64,000 nt of DNA from Providencia rettgeri (GCF_013702265.1 NZ_CP059348.1:2232001-2296000); one strand, 5' to 3'. Shown: positions 42,096 through 51,671, numbered from the stretch's first letter. The notes: generated by a model not told the origin, from the sequence alone. A program made the numbers and translations.

Positions 42096-42329
42096 ATGAG
42101 CATAGTTAAATTGAAAATCTCTTCCTATGAAATCAATGATGCCGTTATGGCTGATAAGCGTAGTGATACTGTGAGTATTCCTTGCGATTCCGATTCTGAA
42201 TTTTGTATGCAATTGGATGGTTGGGATGAACACACGAGTATCCCTGCGACACTGGACGAAAAACCGGTTCTGCTCTATCGTCAGCGTTATGATAAAGAAA
42301 ATCATCATTGGCTAATGAGAATTGCTTGA
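42096..42329 (+). CDS. yebV: DUF1480 protein YebV
   Basis: A 77-residue small cytosolic protein of the YebV family. It shares with E. coli YebV (78 residues) the segments TVSIPCDSD, CMQLDGWDEHTSIPA and LLYRQRYDK, and the terminal W-x-M-R-I-A. Function unknown. A good AGAGGAAA ribosome-binding site precedes the ATG. The gene order yebS-yebT-yebV is conserved. Confidence 0.92.
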   Translation: MSIVKLKISSYEINDAVMADKRSDTVSIPCDSDSEFCMQLDGWDEHTSIPATLDEKPVLLYRQRYDKENHHWLMRIA

Positions 42330-42374
42330 TGAAGATGGTGGTATTCAATAGAACGGTCAGATGGGAAATAATAC

Positions 42375-42475
42375 AAAAAAAAGAGGCCTGGTAGATTCCG
42401 ATTACCGGGCCTTGGGAAATGGCTCTGGCAGAGCCGTGCGCTAAAATTGCCATTGAGACGTAACAAAGTACTCCC
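42375..42475 (-). ncRNA. sdsR: Small RNA SdsR (RyeB)
   Basis: On the minus strand the core TTTTAGCGCACGGCTCT, then AGAGCCATTTCCC, matches my memory of enterobacterial SdsR nearly base for base. SdsR is an Hfq-dependent, sigma-S-driven stationary-phase sRNA. A terminator hairpin follows (AGGCCCGGTAATC with GATTCTACCAGGCCT-like pairing) with eight T ending at 42375. Upstream, CTAGTATTA is a reasonable sigma-S-type -10 and predicts a 5' end near 42475, giving about 101 nt against 104 in E. coli. It lies next to yebY as in E. coli. The antisense partner SraC (RyeA) may be made from the other strand. Confidence 0.88.
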
Positions 42476-42663
42476 TAATACTAGCGTTCAGCTTACGTTC
42501 TTACCACTTAAATTAGCAATTATTTTACATATTTTTAACACAATTTATTGCTTAATTTTCCAAGATTGAACTATTTGCATGATAAGTTAAACCTATCTAA
42601 GCAATCAGTAAAACCTTTCAATTGCCATCTCCTTGATCTTTCTAGCTAAAGGCTAACAACACC

Positions 42664-43011
42664 TTACTTATTGCCACACAGTTTCTCTGCGGCTTGCTTC
42701 AGCGGCAATACACGCTCTTCAACTGATTTAGTGGTCTCAATAGGCGCTAATAACACATCAATCGGTTGTGCTTGGATCTCTTTCTTTTCCATTTGTGCCG
42801 TTGCAATATCATTCAATGGATGCTGCATTAACGTAGAAGGGTTAATGACCACCAATGCGCCGTTAGCACGACACTCTAACATTACTTCTTCACGCTTTAG
42901 CGGCCAATCATCACCAAACTGTTTTTTACTGACGCTCGCCAATGGTGCAGCCATCGCCGTACTGAATGTTCCACCCAGTACGAACGCACAAATTATGAAT
43001 TTAAATTTCAT
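42664..43011 (-). CDS. yebY: DUF2511 protein YebY
   Basis: A 115-residue secreted protein with a signal peptide (about 1-21, cleavage after AMA). It has the DUF2511 core (KKQFGDDWPLKREEVMLECRA, then VINPSTLMQHPLNDIA) and two Cys that could form a disulfide. It is the last gene of the probable yobA-yebZ-yebY operon, linked in E. coli to copper response. Molecular role unknown. Confidence 0.9.
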   Translation of the reverse strand: MKFKFIICAFVLGGTFSTAMAAPLASVSKKQFGDDWPLKREEVMLECRANGALVVINPSTLMQHPLNDIATAQMEKKEIQAQPIDVLLAPIETTKSVEERVLPLKQAAEKLCGNK

Positions 43012-43055
43012 TTAAAATGACCTTGTCAAACAGGGTTATACAAAGATATGCGCCA

Positions 43056-43952
43056 TTATACAGGTTGATAGGTAGCAAAAATAGCCACTGCAAGGATGGC
43101 AATAGTACCGAGCAGCAATTCAGCCCAACTATTTATTATCAAATAATTGATCCGCCCTTGCTGTTGAAGACGTGGTACCACCCAATAACGATTCGTTAAT
43201 GCCAATAGCACCATCAGCCCAACCAATGCAATTTTTAGCCATAACCAAGATTGGTATTCGGATAGCGTTGAGGTGAATGGCCAGCCCGGCAATAAAATCA
43301 GGCTATTAATAATTCCCGTTATTAGCACACAAACCACGGCAATATGCCCTAGTTGCGAGTAACGTTTCATTGAGACAACAATTTGTTTTTCTAGCCCTGC
43401 TTTTAACTGTTCTTTGCTACGTAAAAATTGAATACAAATAAGGAAAGGCCACAAGCCCCCAAACCAATACGCGCAACTAATTAGATGAATGAATTGATTA
43501 GTTTGATGAGCAACTCCCAACCACCCTTCATGCATCGCCGCATGACCAATGAAAGCGTGTAGCCCCAGAATAATGACGGAGAAACCAAGAATGAGGTAAA
43601 GTTTTAGGGTGATCGGCCGTATAAATAGAACGGCAAACAAACCAACCGCACTGAGGATTTCCCATCGCCAGATTTGGCCAAAGGTAGTGCCCAGCACACC
43701 TTGCCAAATATCCATATTCAGCGCATCTTCCCAACCATCGCCCATTAAACCAGATTGTGCAATCATCCAGCAAAATGTGGTGATAATCGTGATAACTGCA
43801 CTAAAGATAATGCTTTTTTTCAGCGCATCTTGGAGCAGTTCGCGAAATTGCCCATGGGAAACTATCACCGCAAACATTGACATTCCACACATCAACATTG
43901 CGGCGATAAAGTGAGCAAATCGCGTTAAGGTATAAAATGCTTCCAGTGACAT
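43056..43952 (-). CDS. yebZ: CopD-family membrane protein YebZ
   Basis: A 298-residue inner-membrane protein with about eight hydrophobic segments and the CopD domain, thought to pass copper across the membrane. Conserved His and Tyr/Trp positions occur in HFIAAMLMCGM, FIGHAAMHEGWLG and the HLISCAYWFGGLW segment. The gene starts directly after yobA (1 bp between stop and start), so the two are translationally linked, the CopC-CopD pair. Confidence 0.92.
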   Translation of the reverse strand: MSLEAFYTLTRFAHFIAAMLMCGMSMFAVIVSHGQFRELLQDALKKSIIFSAVITIITTFCWMIAQSGLMGDGWEDALNMDIWQGVLGTTFGQIWRWEILSAVGLFAVLFIRPITLKLYLILGFSVIILGLHAFIGHAAMHEGWLGVAHQTNQFIHLISCAYWFGGLWPFLICIQFLRSKEQLKAGLEKQIVVSMKRYSQLGHIAVVCVLITGIINSLILLPGWPFTSTLSEYQSWLWLKIALVGLMVLLALTNRYWVVPRLQQQGRINYLIINSWAELLLGTIAILAVAIFATYQPV

Positions 43953-43953
43953 A

Positions 43954-44340
43954 TTATTTCACAGTGAAGCTATAGTTCCCTTTGGTTTTGTGTCCATCAA
44001 CAGAGACTACGCTCCATTGAACATCATATTTACCTGCTGCTAATTTGCTTTCAACAGGAATAATGACTTTAGTGTTATTGCTAGGATCTAACGCGGCTTT
44101 ACCCGTTTTGATAACTTGCTTGTTCTCATCCGTTACATTGACCTTAGTAAAGTTAACTTCAATGCCTTCAGAAAAGTTTAATGTGATAGCTTCTGGTGCC
44201 TGCTCTAATGCCGCGCCCTCAGCAGGTAATTGATCTTTTAGATGCGCATGAGCAAATGCTTGTTGGAATGACATACCTAAGAACAGTACAGCGACCGCGC
44301 TTAATTTACGCCAAGAAGATTTTATTTGGTTGATTGGCAT
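43954..44340 (-). CDS. yobA: CopC-family periplasmic copper protein YobA
   Basis: A 128-residue precursor with a Sec signal peptide (about 1-30, cleavage AFA before HAHLK). The N-terminal His of the mature protein is the known Cu(II) ligand of CopC proteins, and a later His occurs in the SVDGHKTKGNYSF segment. A single immunoglobulin-like CopC domain fills the rest. It is first in the yobA-yebZ-yebY operon. Confidence 0.94.
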   Translation of the reverse strand: MPINQIKSSWRKLSAVAVLFLGMSFQQAFAHAHLKDQLPAEGAALEQAPEAITLNFSEGIEVNFTKVNVTDENKQVIKTGKAALDPSNNTKVIIPVESKLAAGKYDVQWSVVSVDGHKTKGNYSFTVK

Positions 44341-44486
44341 AGTAACCTCTTAATTTGCAGGTGAATTTAGATATATTGCCAATCATTATACGGAAAATAA
44401 TACGATACGCAGCGATAAAATCAGATTTTATCATTCAGCTTGTGAGGCTCGACACAAAATGCGAATAAAACTCACTCGCAAAAATA

Positions 44487-44520
44487 GAACAAGCGCCATT
44501 CATCTCTGAATTGGCGCTTG
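44487..44520 (-). terminator. Probable terminator of ftnA
   Basis: On the minus strand AGCGCCAATTCAGAGATGAATGGCGCT forms a stem of about 11 bp with a moderate T-rich tail, just after the ftnA stop. Confidence 0.6.
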
Positions 44521-44557
44521 ATAAGTAACACGATAATCGAGCTATTTAAAAGAATGA

Positions 44558-45061
44558 TTAAACGTGCGCAGCCGCCGCTAAACCTTTCAGATCTTTATCC
44601 AGCAGGAATAGTGATTTACCAGACTCACCCACCATGCCCAGTTTATCCAGTACCGATTTGAACAGTTTCTCTTCTTCATGCTGCTCTGCAACATACCATT
44701 GCAGGAAGTTGAATGTTGAGTAATCTTGGGTTGTCATTGCTAAATGCGCAAGTTTATTGATTTCTGAAGTAATTAATTGCTCATGTTCGTACGTTTTATT
44801 GAACACATCAGCGATAGAATCAAAATTTTCTGGTGGTGCAGCAATCGCGCCTAAGCGTGGTAATGCCCCTGTATCGCTAAGGTAATTAAATAAACGCTGC
44901 ATATGCTCCATTTCTTCTTGTGAGTGAGCTTTCAAAAATGCAGCTGCACCTTCAAAACCTTTATCACTACACCAAGCGCTCATTTGCAAATACAGATTAG
45001 CGGAGAAAAACTCAAGATTCAGTTGTTTATTTAACGCTTCAATCATGTCAGCTTTTAACAT
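44558..45061 (-). CDS. ftnA: Non-heme ferritin
   Basis: FtnA stores iron as a 24-mer ferritin with a ferroxidase centre. The 167-residue four-helix protein has the metal-binding Glu and His in [29 protein letters not shown] and [14 protein letters not shown]. coli FtnA has 165 residues. The neighbours differ from E. coli, where ftnA is not between yobA and holE. Confidence 0.96.
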   Translation of the reverse strand: MLKADMIEALNKQLNLEFFSANLYLQMSAWCSDKGFEGAAAFLKAHSQEEMEHMQRLFNYLSDTGALPRLGAIAAPPENFDSIADVFNKTYEHEQLITSEINKLAHLAMTTQDYSTFNFLQWYVAEQHEEEKLFKSVLDKLGMVGESGKSLFLLDKDLKGLAAAAHV

Positions 45062-45352
45062 ATCTTTACCTTAATGATGATGATTTTATGAAGTTATATC
45101 CCACAGTAACATAATAAATGCATTCAGAAAACATTCTTCCTATAAAAATTAATTTATTGATTAACAATGATTTTTTGTAAAAATAACACGAATCAGTCGC
45201 ATTAGCTTTTATTTATCATAATAATCCTAATTGCTTACTATTATCATATTTGAATTTAATTTTATTCGCTAACCATCTCACTATTTCATCAAGATTTTTT
45301 GAACTTCAATTGCTACAATTCATGCTGATGTTGTTAACTGTTAGGATTTGAA
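45062..45352. other. AT-rich divergent region between ftnA and holE
   Basis: About 290 bp of AT-rich promoter DNA. I see no Fur box good enough to name, and no reading frame or RNA. Confidence 0.35.
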
Positions 45353-45583
45353 ATGAGCCACAATCTTGCCACCCTCCCAAAAGAAGAGATGGACAAAATT
45401 AACGTTGACCTGCTGGCTTCCGGCGTTGCTTTCAAGGAACGTTATAATATCCCCATTATTCCTGAGGCCGTCGAACGCGAACAGCCAGAACATTTACGGG
45501 ATTATTTTCGTGAAAGGCTGGTTCACTATCGCCAGCTATCGATGAATTTCGCTCGTATGCCCTACGAGCCAAGAAATCGCTAA
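45353..45583 (+). CDS. holE: DNA polymerase III theta subunit
   Basis: The theta subunit binds and stabilises the epsilon proofreading subunit in the polymerase III core. The 76-residue product equals E. coli HolE in length. It carries the family sequence [20 protein letters not shown] and the RFPEAV-like [15 protein letters not shown], and a C terminus rich in Arg and Tyr. Confidence 0.95.
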   Translation: MSHNLATLPKEEMDKINVDLLASGVAFKERYNIPIIPEAVEREQPEHLRDYFRERLVHYRQLSMNFARMPYEPRNR

Positions 45584-45601
45584 GAATCGAATTTTAGACA
45601 C

Positions 45602-45632
45602 AAAAAAAGGAGAGTTACACTCTCCTTTTTCA
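45602..45632. terminator. Bidirectional terminator between holE and yebF
   Basis: A perfect 10-bp stem (AAAGGAGAGT/ACTCTCCTTT) with a 3-nt loop and A/T tracts on both sides, between convergent genes. Confidence 0.9.
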
Positions 45633-45649
45633 TTCTATAAAACCACAGA

Positions 45650-46015
45650 TTATTTGCTGGTGTTATAGGTGATGGTATTGTTTTTACAATCCACAGCGAC
45701 ACGGTAATGCAGGTCGGACTTCGACCCTCTGACCACTAAAGGTAGCGAGTAGCCATCTTCCGTTTTCGTCACTTCACTGTCGTTGATCCATGCAACCGCT
45801 TTTTTACCCACGGCCGCTTTTTCATCTGCCCAACGTGGTAATCGGTTATTCATAAAATCATTTTTAACCTGCGCCGCAATTTGTGGCTCAGTCAGATTAC
45901 CACAGCTCACAAATGCAGCTGCTTTACCTTCTTCCTTGTTAGCACTGAATGCAAACGAACTTAATACAAGCGCACAACTGCCTAAAACCATTGCTATTTT
46001 TTTATTAACATTCAT
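45650..46015 (-). CDS. yebF: Secreted protein YebF
   Basis: YebF is a small soluble protein that in E. coli leaves the cell through the outer membrane. The 121-residue precursor has a signal peptide (cleavage after AFSA, near residue 24), two Cys (FVSCGNLTEP and VAVDCKNN) and a cystatin-like fold in the family. I chose the ATG at 46015 because a GGAGG ribosome-binding site stands 5 nt upstream and the signal sequence starts there; another in-frame ATG five codons upstream lacks this. Confidence 0.92.
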   Translation of the reverse strand: MNVNKKIAMVLGSCALVLSSFAFSANKEEGKAAAFVSCGNLTEPQIAAQVKNDFMNNRLPRWADEKAAVGKKAVAWINDSEVTKTEDGYSLPLVVRGSKSDLHYRVAVDCKNNTITYNTSK

Positions 46016-46217
46016 ACCATCCTCCGGCATCTACGAGATGTAGATGAAATTGAGATCCATTTTACTCACCAAAACTGCAGCATCATTAACAACACGCACA
46101 TAGGCTGCCGTTGTCTATCTAGTGTAGTTGTAAAAATAAAACCTATGAGCAAAATGACTTAACTGATATGAATTTATCAGAAATATATTTAAATGTTAAT
46201 AGGATGTTTATTAATTA

Positions 46218-46397
46218 TTAATTTTCATCATCAAATCGAGCAACAATTTGCTCTTTACCTTGATGGTTTTCCCTGATTTCTTGAGCGACTAGCGCAATGG
46301 CTTCTCCGCTGCTCATGCCTTCTGCCATCAGTTGGTGAATGCGTTCAACCGCTTCTTGTTGCTCTGCGTGGGAAAGTGCTGGCATACCTGAAAACAT
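46218..46397 (-). CDS. yoaH: UPF0181 protein YoaH
   Basis: A 59-residue acidic helical protein of unknown function, conserved in enterobacteria. Typical segments are [19 protein letters not shown] and [19 protein letters not shown]. The ATG at 46397 with an AGAGG ribosome-binding site gives the E. coli length (59); an upstream TTG adds two residues. It is divergent from pabB, as in E. coli. Confidence 0.92.
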   Translation of the reverse strand: MFSGMPALSHAEQQEAVERIHQLMAEGMSSGEAIALVAQEIRENHQGKEQIVARFDDEN

Positions 46398-46535
46398 AAT
46401 CAACCTCTTTAAATTGCAGACTTATTTACTACGTTAAGATTTTCAGCAAATTTTAACAGCTCTTGCCTTAATAAGGTAAGATTATATGGTAATCTGACAT
46501 TATTCACTTGTGGAACCTGATTTTAATTGATTGAT

Positions 46536-47906
46536 ATGGCTATTAATAAAATACAACTCCCTTACAGCCCCAATGCGGCATTAGATTATTTTGCACCGTT
46601 ATCGCACCAACCCTGGGCTATGCTGCTTCATTCTGGTCAAGCTGAACACTCTCATAACCGTTACGATATCATCGTTGCTGACCCCACTGTCACCCTATTA
46701 TCTCGTGGCTTGCAAACTGAAATTCAAGCGCAAAATCAGCCTGCTCAATATTCAGAAAAAGATCCCTTTGCCCTGTTACAACAATATATGGATCAATATC
46801 AAGTCACCGAATTTTCTGATGAAACTCTGCCATTCCAAGGTGGTGCAATGGGAATTTGGAGCTATGACTTAGGTCGCCGTATCGAAAAACTCCCTGAACT
46901 TGCCACCACTGAACTGCAATTTCCCGATATGGCGTTGGGCATCTATTTATGGGCTCTTATTGTTGACCACCATGAACAGCGTGTGACCTTGTTCAGCCAT
47001 CAAGATGTCGAGCAGCGACTCACTTGGTTACAAGCTCAAAAAGCCTCTCGTAAAGGTACATTCTCACTAACTTCATCATGGCATGCCAACATGTCTGAAG
47101 CGCAATACCATGAAAATATTGCCCGTATCCATCAATATTTACGTGAGGGGGATTGCTACCAAATCAACCTTGCACAACGCTTTAAAGCCAAATATAAGGG
47201 CAATGAGTGGGATGCATTTTTAACGCTGAATGAAAGCAACCGCGCCCCATTCTCCTCGTTTATTCGCTTACCCGATAATGCGGTTATCAGCGTTTCTCCT
47301 GAACGCTTTATTTTATTAGAGAAAGGTGAAATTCAAACTCGCCCGATAAAAGGCACACTCCCTCGCTTAGACTCACCAGAGGAAGACCAACTTCAAGCAG
47401 AAAAATTAGCCAATTCGCCAAAAGATCGTGCCGAAAACTTAATGATTGTGGATTTACTGCGCAATGATATTGGACGTGTGGCAAAACCAGGTACAGTAAG
47501 GGTTCCTGAGCTCTTTAAAGTGGAACAATTTCCCGCAGTTCATCACCTCGTTAGCACCATCACCGCCACATTAGACAGCCAATACCAAGCTACCGACTTA
47601 CTGCGTGCCTGTTTCCCTGGCGGTTCCATTACGGGCGCCCCGAAAATTCGTGCAATGCAGATCATTGAGGAATTAGAACCCAATCGTCGACATGGATATT
47701 GTGGCGCAATCGGCTATATTAGTTTCTGTGGCAATATGGATACGAACATCACAATCCGTACGCTGATAACTGACAAAAAACAGATTTATTGCTGGGCAGG
47801 CGGTGGTATTGTTGCCGATAGCCAAGCCGATAAAGAGTACCAAGAGACCTTTGACAAATTACGCCTGATTTTGCCAAAACTAGGAAAACTCGATAGCGAT
47901 GACTGA
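46536..47906 (+). CDS. pabB: Aminodeoxychorismate synthase component I
   Basis: PabB converts chorismate and ammonia (from PabA) into 4-amino-4-deoxychorismate for folate synthesis. The 456-residue product (E. coli 453) has the chorismate-binding C-terminal domain. Signatures are EIQTRPIKGTLPR with the catalytic Lys, AENLMIVDLLRNDIGRVA, FPGGSITGAPK and GGGIVADS. I chose the first ATG (46536) rather than the TTG three codons upstream. Its stop lies 5 codon-shifted bases inside nudL (8-bp overlap), so the two are coupled. Confidence 0.96.
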   Translation: MAINKIQLPYSPNAALDYFAPLSHQPWAMLLHSGQAEHSHNRYDIIVADPTVTLLSRGLQTEIQAQNQPAQYSEKDPFALLQQYMDQYQVTEFSDETLPFQGGAMGIWSYDLGRRIEKLPELATTELQFPDMALGIYLWALIVDHHEQRVTLFSHQDVEQRLTWLQAQKASRKGTFSLTSSWHANMSEAQYHENIARIHQYLREGDCYQINLAQRFKAKYKGNEWDAFLTLNESNRAPFSSFIRLPDNAVISVSPERFILLEKGEIQTRPIKGTLPRLDSPEEDQLQAEKLANSPKDRAENLMIVDLLRNDIGRVAKPGTVRVPELFKVEQFPAVHHLVSTITATLDSQYQATDLLRACFPGGSITGAPKIRAMQIIEELEPNRRHGYCGAIGYISFCGNMDTNITIRTLITDKKQIYCWAGGGIVADSQADKEYQETFDKLRLILPKLGKLDSDD

Positions 47907-48459
47907 GCTGAATAGCTTTATTAACCGTTTTCAATTTACACTCCCGCTTTCTCGTCAACCCGCCACATCGGCGGGTAAAGCGGCTGCAGTGCTATTGCCA
48001 ATTATCAATAAATCCAATCCGACATTATTGCTCACACAACGATCACCGCTATTACGTTCTCATGCTGGTCAAGTGGCATTCCCAGGCGGTTCTCGCGATC
48101 CTGAAGATACAAACTTAATTGCGACCGCATTACGAGAAGCCTACGAAGAAGTCGCCATTCCACCAGAGAAAGTACAGGTCTTAGGGCAACTGGCACCTAT
48201 CTCCAGCATTGGGGGTTATCAAGTCACCCCGATTGTCGGTCTTGTACCCGATAATATTCGCTATCAGGCGAACCCAAGCGAAGTTTCCTCTATTTTTGAA
48301 ATTCCCCTGTTTGATGCATTATCCCTGCAAAAACATAAATATGTGGATATCAACCGCTCGGGTCGCGAAAAACGAGTCTTTTTTTACTGGTATAACAATC
48401 ACTTAGTTTGGGGGCTCACCGCATCCATTCTTCATCAACTCGCCCTACAACTGGATTAG
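47899..48459 (+). CDS. nudL: Nudix hydrolase NudL
   Basis: A 186-residue Nudix enzyme of the CoA-pyrophosphatase-like group. The Nudix box is visible as FPGGSRDPEDTN followed by ALREAYEEVAI, with the extra two-residue spacing typical of NudL. The family motif LLTQRSPLLRSHAGQVAFPGG precedes it. The likely reaction is hydrolysis of CoA or related nucleotides. It overlaps pabB by 8 bp. Confidence 0.93.
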   Translation: MTELNSFINRFQFTLPLSRQPATSAGKAAAVLLPIINKSNPTLLLTQRSPLLRSHAGQVAFPGGSRDPEDTNLIATALREAYEEVAIPPEKVQVLGQLAPISSIGGYQVTPIVGLVPDNIRYQANPSEVSSIFEIPLFDALSLQKHKYVDINRSGREKRVFFYWYNNHLVWGLTASILHQLALQLD

Positions 48460-48663
48460 CTTTCATAGTCAATAATCCTTTTATTCAATCATTTTTCCAC
48501 TCTCCAAAATACAATTAGTGCTATTTATAACCAATCCACCTTATGTAACTACCTTATTTCAAAAAATACTTTAAACTTACTGGTTAACACTACGAAATAA
48601 CAGTAAAGTAGCGCCCTTTAAAATAAATCACTATATCTTCATCTTTTGTTTAAGGAGTCCTGC

Positions 48664-50028
48664 GTGATAAGCGTTTTCGACATGTTTAAAGTGGGCATTG
48701 GCCCTTCAAGCTCTCATACCGTCGGTCCGATGAAAGCTGGGAAAGAATTTGTCGATGATTTGGTCAATAAGCAATTATTGCCATCCGTCACCCGTGTCGC
48801 AGTAGACGTTTATGGCTCTTTATCCCTAACAGGTAAAGGTCACCATACCGATATCGCCATTATTATGGGTTTAGCAGGCAACCTCCCTGCTACCGTTGAC
48901 ATTGAATCAATCCCATCCTTTATCAAGAATGTGGAGGAGACAGAAAAGCTGCTATTAGCCAATGGCACTCATACTGTTGATTTCCCTCGTGATGGTGGCA
49001 TGAATTTCCGTCAAGATAACTTACCGTTACATGAAAACGGGATGACTATCCACGCCTTCGCTGGCGACAAGGAAATTTACACTAAAACTTATTATTCCAT
49101 CGGCGGTGGTTTCATTGTCGATGAAGAACATTTTGGCCAAACCTCTTCAGACAGCAAACCTGTTTCTTATCCATTTAACTCCGCGAGTGAGTTACTCTTA
49201 AAATGTAAAGAATCTGGCTTATCGATTTCTAGCCTGATGATGAAGAACGAGCTGGATTTGCACCCTCGTGAAGAAATTGACGCTTACTTTGCGGATGTAT
49301 GGAAAACCATGCAAGCCTGTATTGAACGCGGTCTTAACACTGAAGGTGTCCTTCCAGGTCCATTGCGTGTTCCTCGTCGAGCACCAGCACTGAATCGCTT
49401 AGTGACCTCTGCGAGTAAACTGTCTAATGACCCGATGAACGTGGTTGATTTAATCAACATGTATGCATTGGCTGTTAACGAAGAAAACGCAGCGGGTGGT
49501 CGTGTTGTTACTGCACCAACTAACGGTGCTTGTGGTATCGTTCCAGCTGTTTTAGCGTACTACAACCATTGCGTTGAACCCGTCACGCCAGAACTTTACT
49601 TGCGCTATTTCTTAGCATCTGGAGCCGTAGGCATTCTATACAAAATGAATGCGTCTATCTCCGGAGCAGAAGTGGGTTGCCAAGGCGAAGTCGGCGTTGC
49701 CTGCTCAATGGCGGCGGCAGGTTTAGCAGAATTATTTGGCGCAAGCCCAGAGCAAGTCTGCATTGCTGCTGAAATTGGCATGGAGCACAACTTAGGTCTA
49801 ACCTGCGACCCTGTTGCTGGACAAGTTCAAGTACCTTGTATTGAGCGTAACGCAATCGCCTCTGTTAAAGCTATCAATGCCGCACGCATGGCTTTACGTA
49901 GAACCAGCGAGCCTCGCGTGTCTCTCGATAAGGTTATCGAAACCATGTACGAAACGGGTAAAGACATGAATGCTAAATACCGCGAAACATCTCGTGGTGG
50001 ATTAGCTATCAAAGTCCAGTGTGATTAA
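48664..50028 (+). CDS. sdaA: L-serine dehydratase 1
   Basis: SdaA deaminates L-serine to pyruvate with a [4Fe-4S] cluster. The 454-residue product (same as E. coli) starts at GTG, 48664, with AAGGAG six nt upstream. Translation from there gives the family start VISVFDMFKVGIGPSSSHTVGPM (first residue read as Met). Cluster Cys candidates are in VACSMAAAG and in LTCDPVAGQVQVPCIER. A frame from the upstream TTG runs through the ribosome-binding site and is not credible. Confidence 0.97.
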   Translation: MISVFDMFKVGIGPSSSHTVGPMKAGKEFVDDLVNKQLLPSVTRVAVDVYGSLSLTGKGHHTDIAIIMGLAGNLPATVDIESIPSFIKNVEETEKLLLANGTHTVDFPRDGGMNFRQDNLPLHENGMTIHAFAGDKEIYTKTYYSIGGGFIVDEEHFGQTSSDSKPVSYPFNSASELLLKCKESGLSISSLMMKNELDLHPREEIDAYFADVWKTMQACIERGLNTEGVLPGPLRVPRRAPALNRLVTSASKLSNDPMNVVDLINMYALAVNEENAAGGRVVTAPTNGACGIVPAVLAYYNHCVEPVTPELYLRYFLASGAVGILYKMNASISGAEVGCQGEVGVACSMAAAGLAELFGASPEQVCIAAEIGMEHNLGLTCDPVAGQVQVPCIERNAIASVKAINAARMALRRTSEPRVSLDKVIETMYETGKDMNAKYRETSRGGLAIKVQCD

Positions 50029-50044
50029 TCCGTAATATTAAGCC

Positions 50045-50086
50045 TCCCTCTTCATTACCCATTTAAGTGATGAAGAGGGAATTTTA
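50045..50086 (+). terminator. Probable terminator of sdaA
   Basis: TCCCTCTTCAT and ATGAAGAGGGA form a perfect 11-bp stem with a 14-nt loop and a short ATTTTA tail, 17 nt beyond the stop. The T tract is weak. Confidence 0.6.
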
Positions 50087-50705
50087 TCCTCACTCTTTCT
50101 ACGCTTATTTAATTTTTTTAATTAAGTCGATTGAACTCCAATACGTTCATCAAAATAACACCCCTCCTCCTTTTGCTTTTCTCGTTTCAGCTTTCGATTT
50201 TTATCGTCTATGATCGTTTTATTTCTTCAATTCTCTCACCCTACTTTCTATTTTTTGAATCACTATTTTGATCCTGTTATTCCTTTAAATTCTATTGCTC
50301 ACACCTGTTTTTGCTCACTTTTTGCTCTTCTTGACGAATTTCTTATTAAATAAACCCATTTTTTGTTACCGATAACAGAATATTATTCTGTTAATTATTT
50401 ATTTATAATAAATATATTTCGCATAATTTCATATATTTGGAGTTATAGGTTTATTTATCAGTAATATTTGGATCTGTTTTTATTTTTCTGACGCGAAACA
50501 AGTTTTTTGGATTAATCCTAGTGATATGATCAGGCTGACCATTCAGCTAATAATTGCACTTAACTAATTATTAGCTAGCCACTTAGTTTGAATTTATTCA
50601 GCTACTATTTAAGGTGCAGGGGAAACACATAGAGAAGGAGTCCAGTTTCTAACTTCTATTCTATCGTCGATGATGTTTCGATTTATCTGTTAAGAGGGAA
50701 AAATA
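50087..50705. other. Regulatory region upstream of manXYZ
   Basis: About 620 bp, AT-rich, with no gene. It contains a 21-bp perfect palindrome (annotated separately) and a second AT-only inverted repeat at 50396-50414. In E. coli the operon is activated by CRP and repressed by Mlc; I could not place either site with confidence. Confidence 0.45.
50373..50393. promoter_or_regulatory. 21-bp palindrome upstream of manX
   Basis: TAACAGAAT-ATT-ATTCTGTTA is a perfect inverted repeat with 9-bp arms, about 310 bp before manX. It looks like an operator for a dimeric regulator. No regulator can be assigned. Confidence 0.45.
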
Positions 50706-51671
50706 GTGAGTATAGCTATTATGATTGGTACCCACGGAGTTGCTGCCGAACAGCTACTCCGAACCACCGAGATGTTAATAGGCGAGCAAGAAAACGTCTC
50801 GTTTATTGACTTTGTCCCTGGGGAAAATGCTGACACCCTATTTGAAAAATACACACAAAAGCTGACTTCGCTTGATACCTCAGCGGGTGTGCTATTTCTT
50901 GTTGATACATGGGGAGGTAGTCCATTTAATGCAGCTACACGCATTGCCAATGGGCATGACAATTACGAAATCATTACAGGCGTAAATGTCCCAATGCTCG
51001 TCGAGACCTTTATGTGCCGCGATGACAACCCATCCATGGATGAGCTGATCACCGTCGCACTCGAAACCGGTCGCGTTGGCATCCGTCCATTCAAGTTTAA
51101 AGAAGTTGTTGCAGAAACTCCTGCGCCCGCAGCAGTCAGTGCACCTGCTCCTCAACCTGTTATTGCAGGTCCGGGCGAACACATGATTATTGCTTTGGCG
51201 CGTGTTGATGACCGATTGATCCATGGTCAGGTGGCGACTCGCTGGACAAAAGAAATGCGTGTGAAACGTATTATCGTTGTCAGTGATGAAGTGTCTAAAG
51301 ACACCGTTCGTTCTACCTTACTGAAACAAGTTGCTCCTCCTGGTGTTACCGCCCACGTTGTTGATGTAGACAAATGTGTCCGTGTTTACAACAACCCAAA
51401 ATATTCCGGCGAGCGCGTAATGCTGTTATTCACTAATCCAACCGATGTGCAGCGCATTGTTGAGCAAGGCGTTGAGATTGACTCGGTCAATATTGGTGGA
51501 ATGGCCTATACCGAAGGTAAAACCATGGTCACCAATGCCGTATCAATTAATCAAAAAGATATCGATGCATTCAATTATCTGAATGACAAAAATATTGAGT
51601 TAGAAGTTCGTAAAGTCGCTTCAGACAGTAAAGTCCACATGATGGATTTAATTAATAAACTCAAAAAATAA
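50706..51671 (+). CDS. manX: Mannose PTS EIIAB component
   Basis: ManX carries the phosphoryl group from HPr to mannose or glucose. The 321-residue protein has an EIIA domain (about 1-130) with the phosphorylated His10 in IMIGTHGVAAEQ. An Ala/Pro-rich linker (about 138-155) leads to the EIIB domain with His173 in DDRLIHGQVATRW. The start codon is GTG at 50706 after AGAGGGAA. First gene of manXYZ. Confidence 0.97.
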   Translation: MSIAIMIGTHGVAAEQLLRTTEMLIGEQENVSFIDFVPGENADTLFEKYTQKLTSLDTSAGVLFLVDTWGGSPFNAATRIANGHDNYEIITGVNVPMLVETFMCRDDNPSMDELITVALETGRVGIRPFKFKEVVAETPAPAAVSAPAPQPVIAGPGEHMIIALARVDDRLIHGQVATRWTKEMRVKRIIVVSDEVSKDTVRSTLLKQVAPPGVTAHVVDVDKCVRVYNNPKYSGERVMLLFTNPTDVQRIVEQGVEIDSVNIGGMAYTEGKTMVTNAVSINQKDIDAFNYLNDKNIELEVRKVASDSKVHMMDLINKLKK

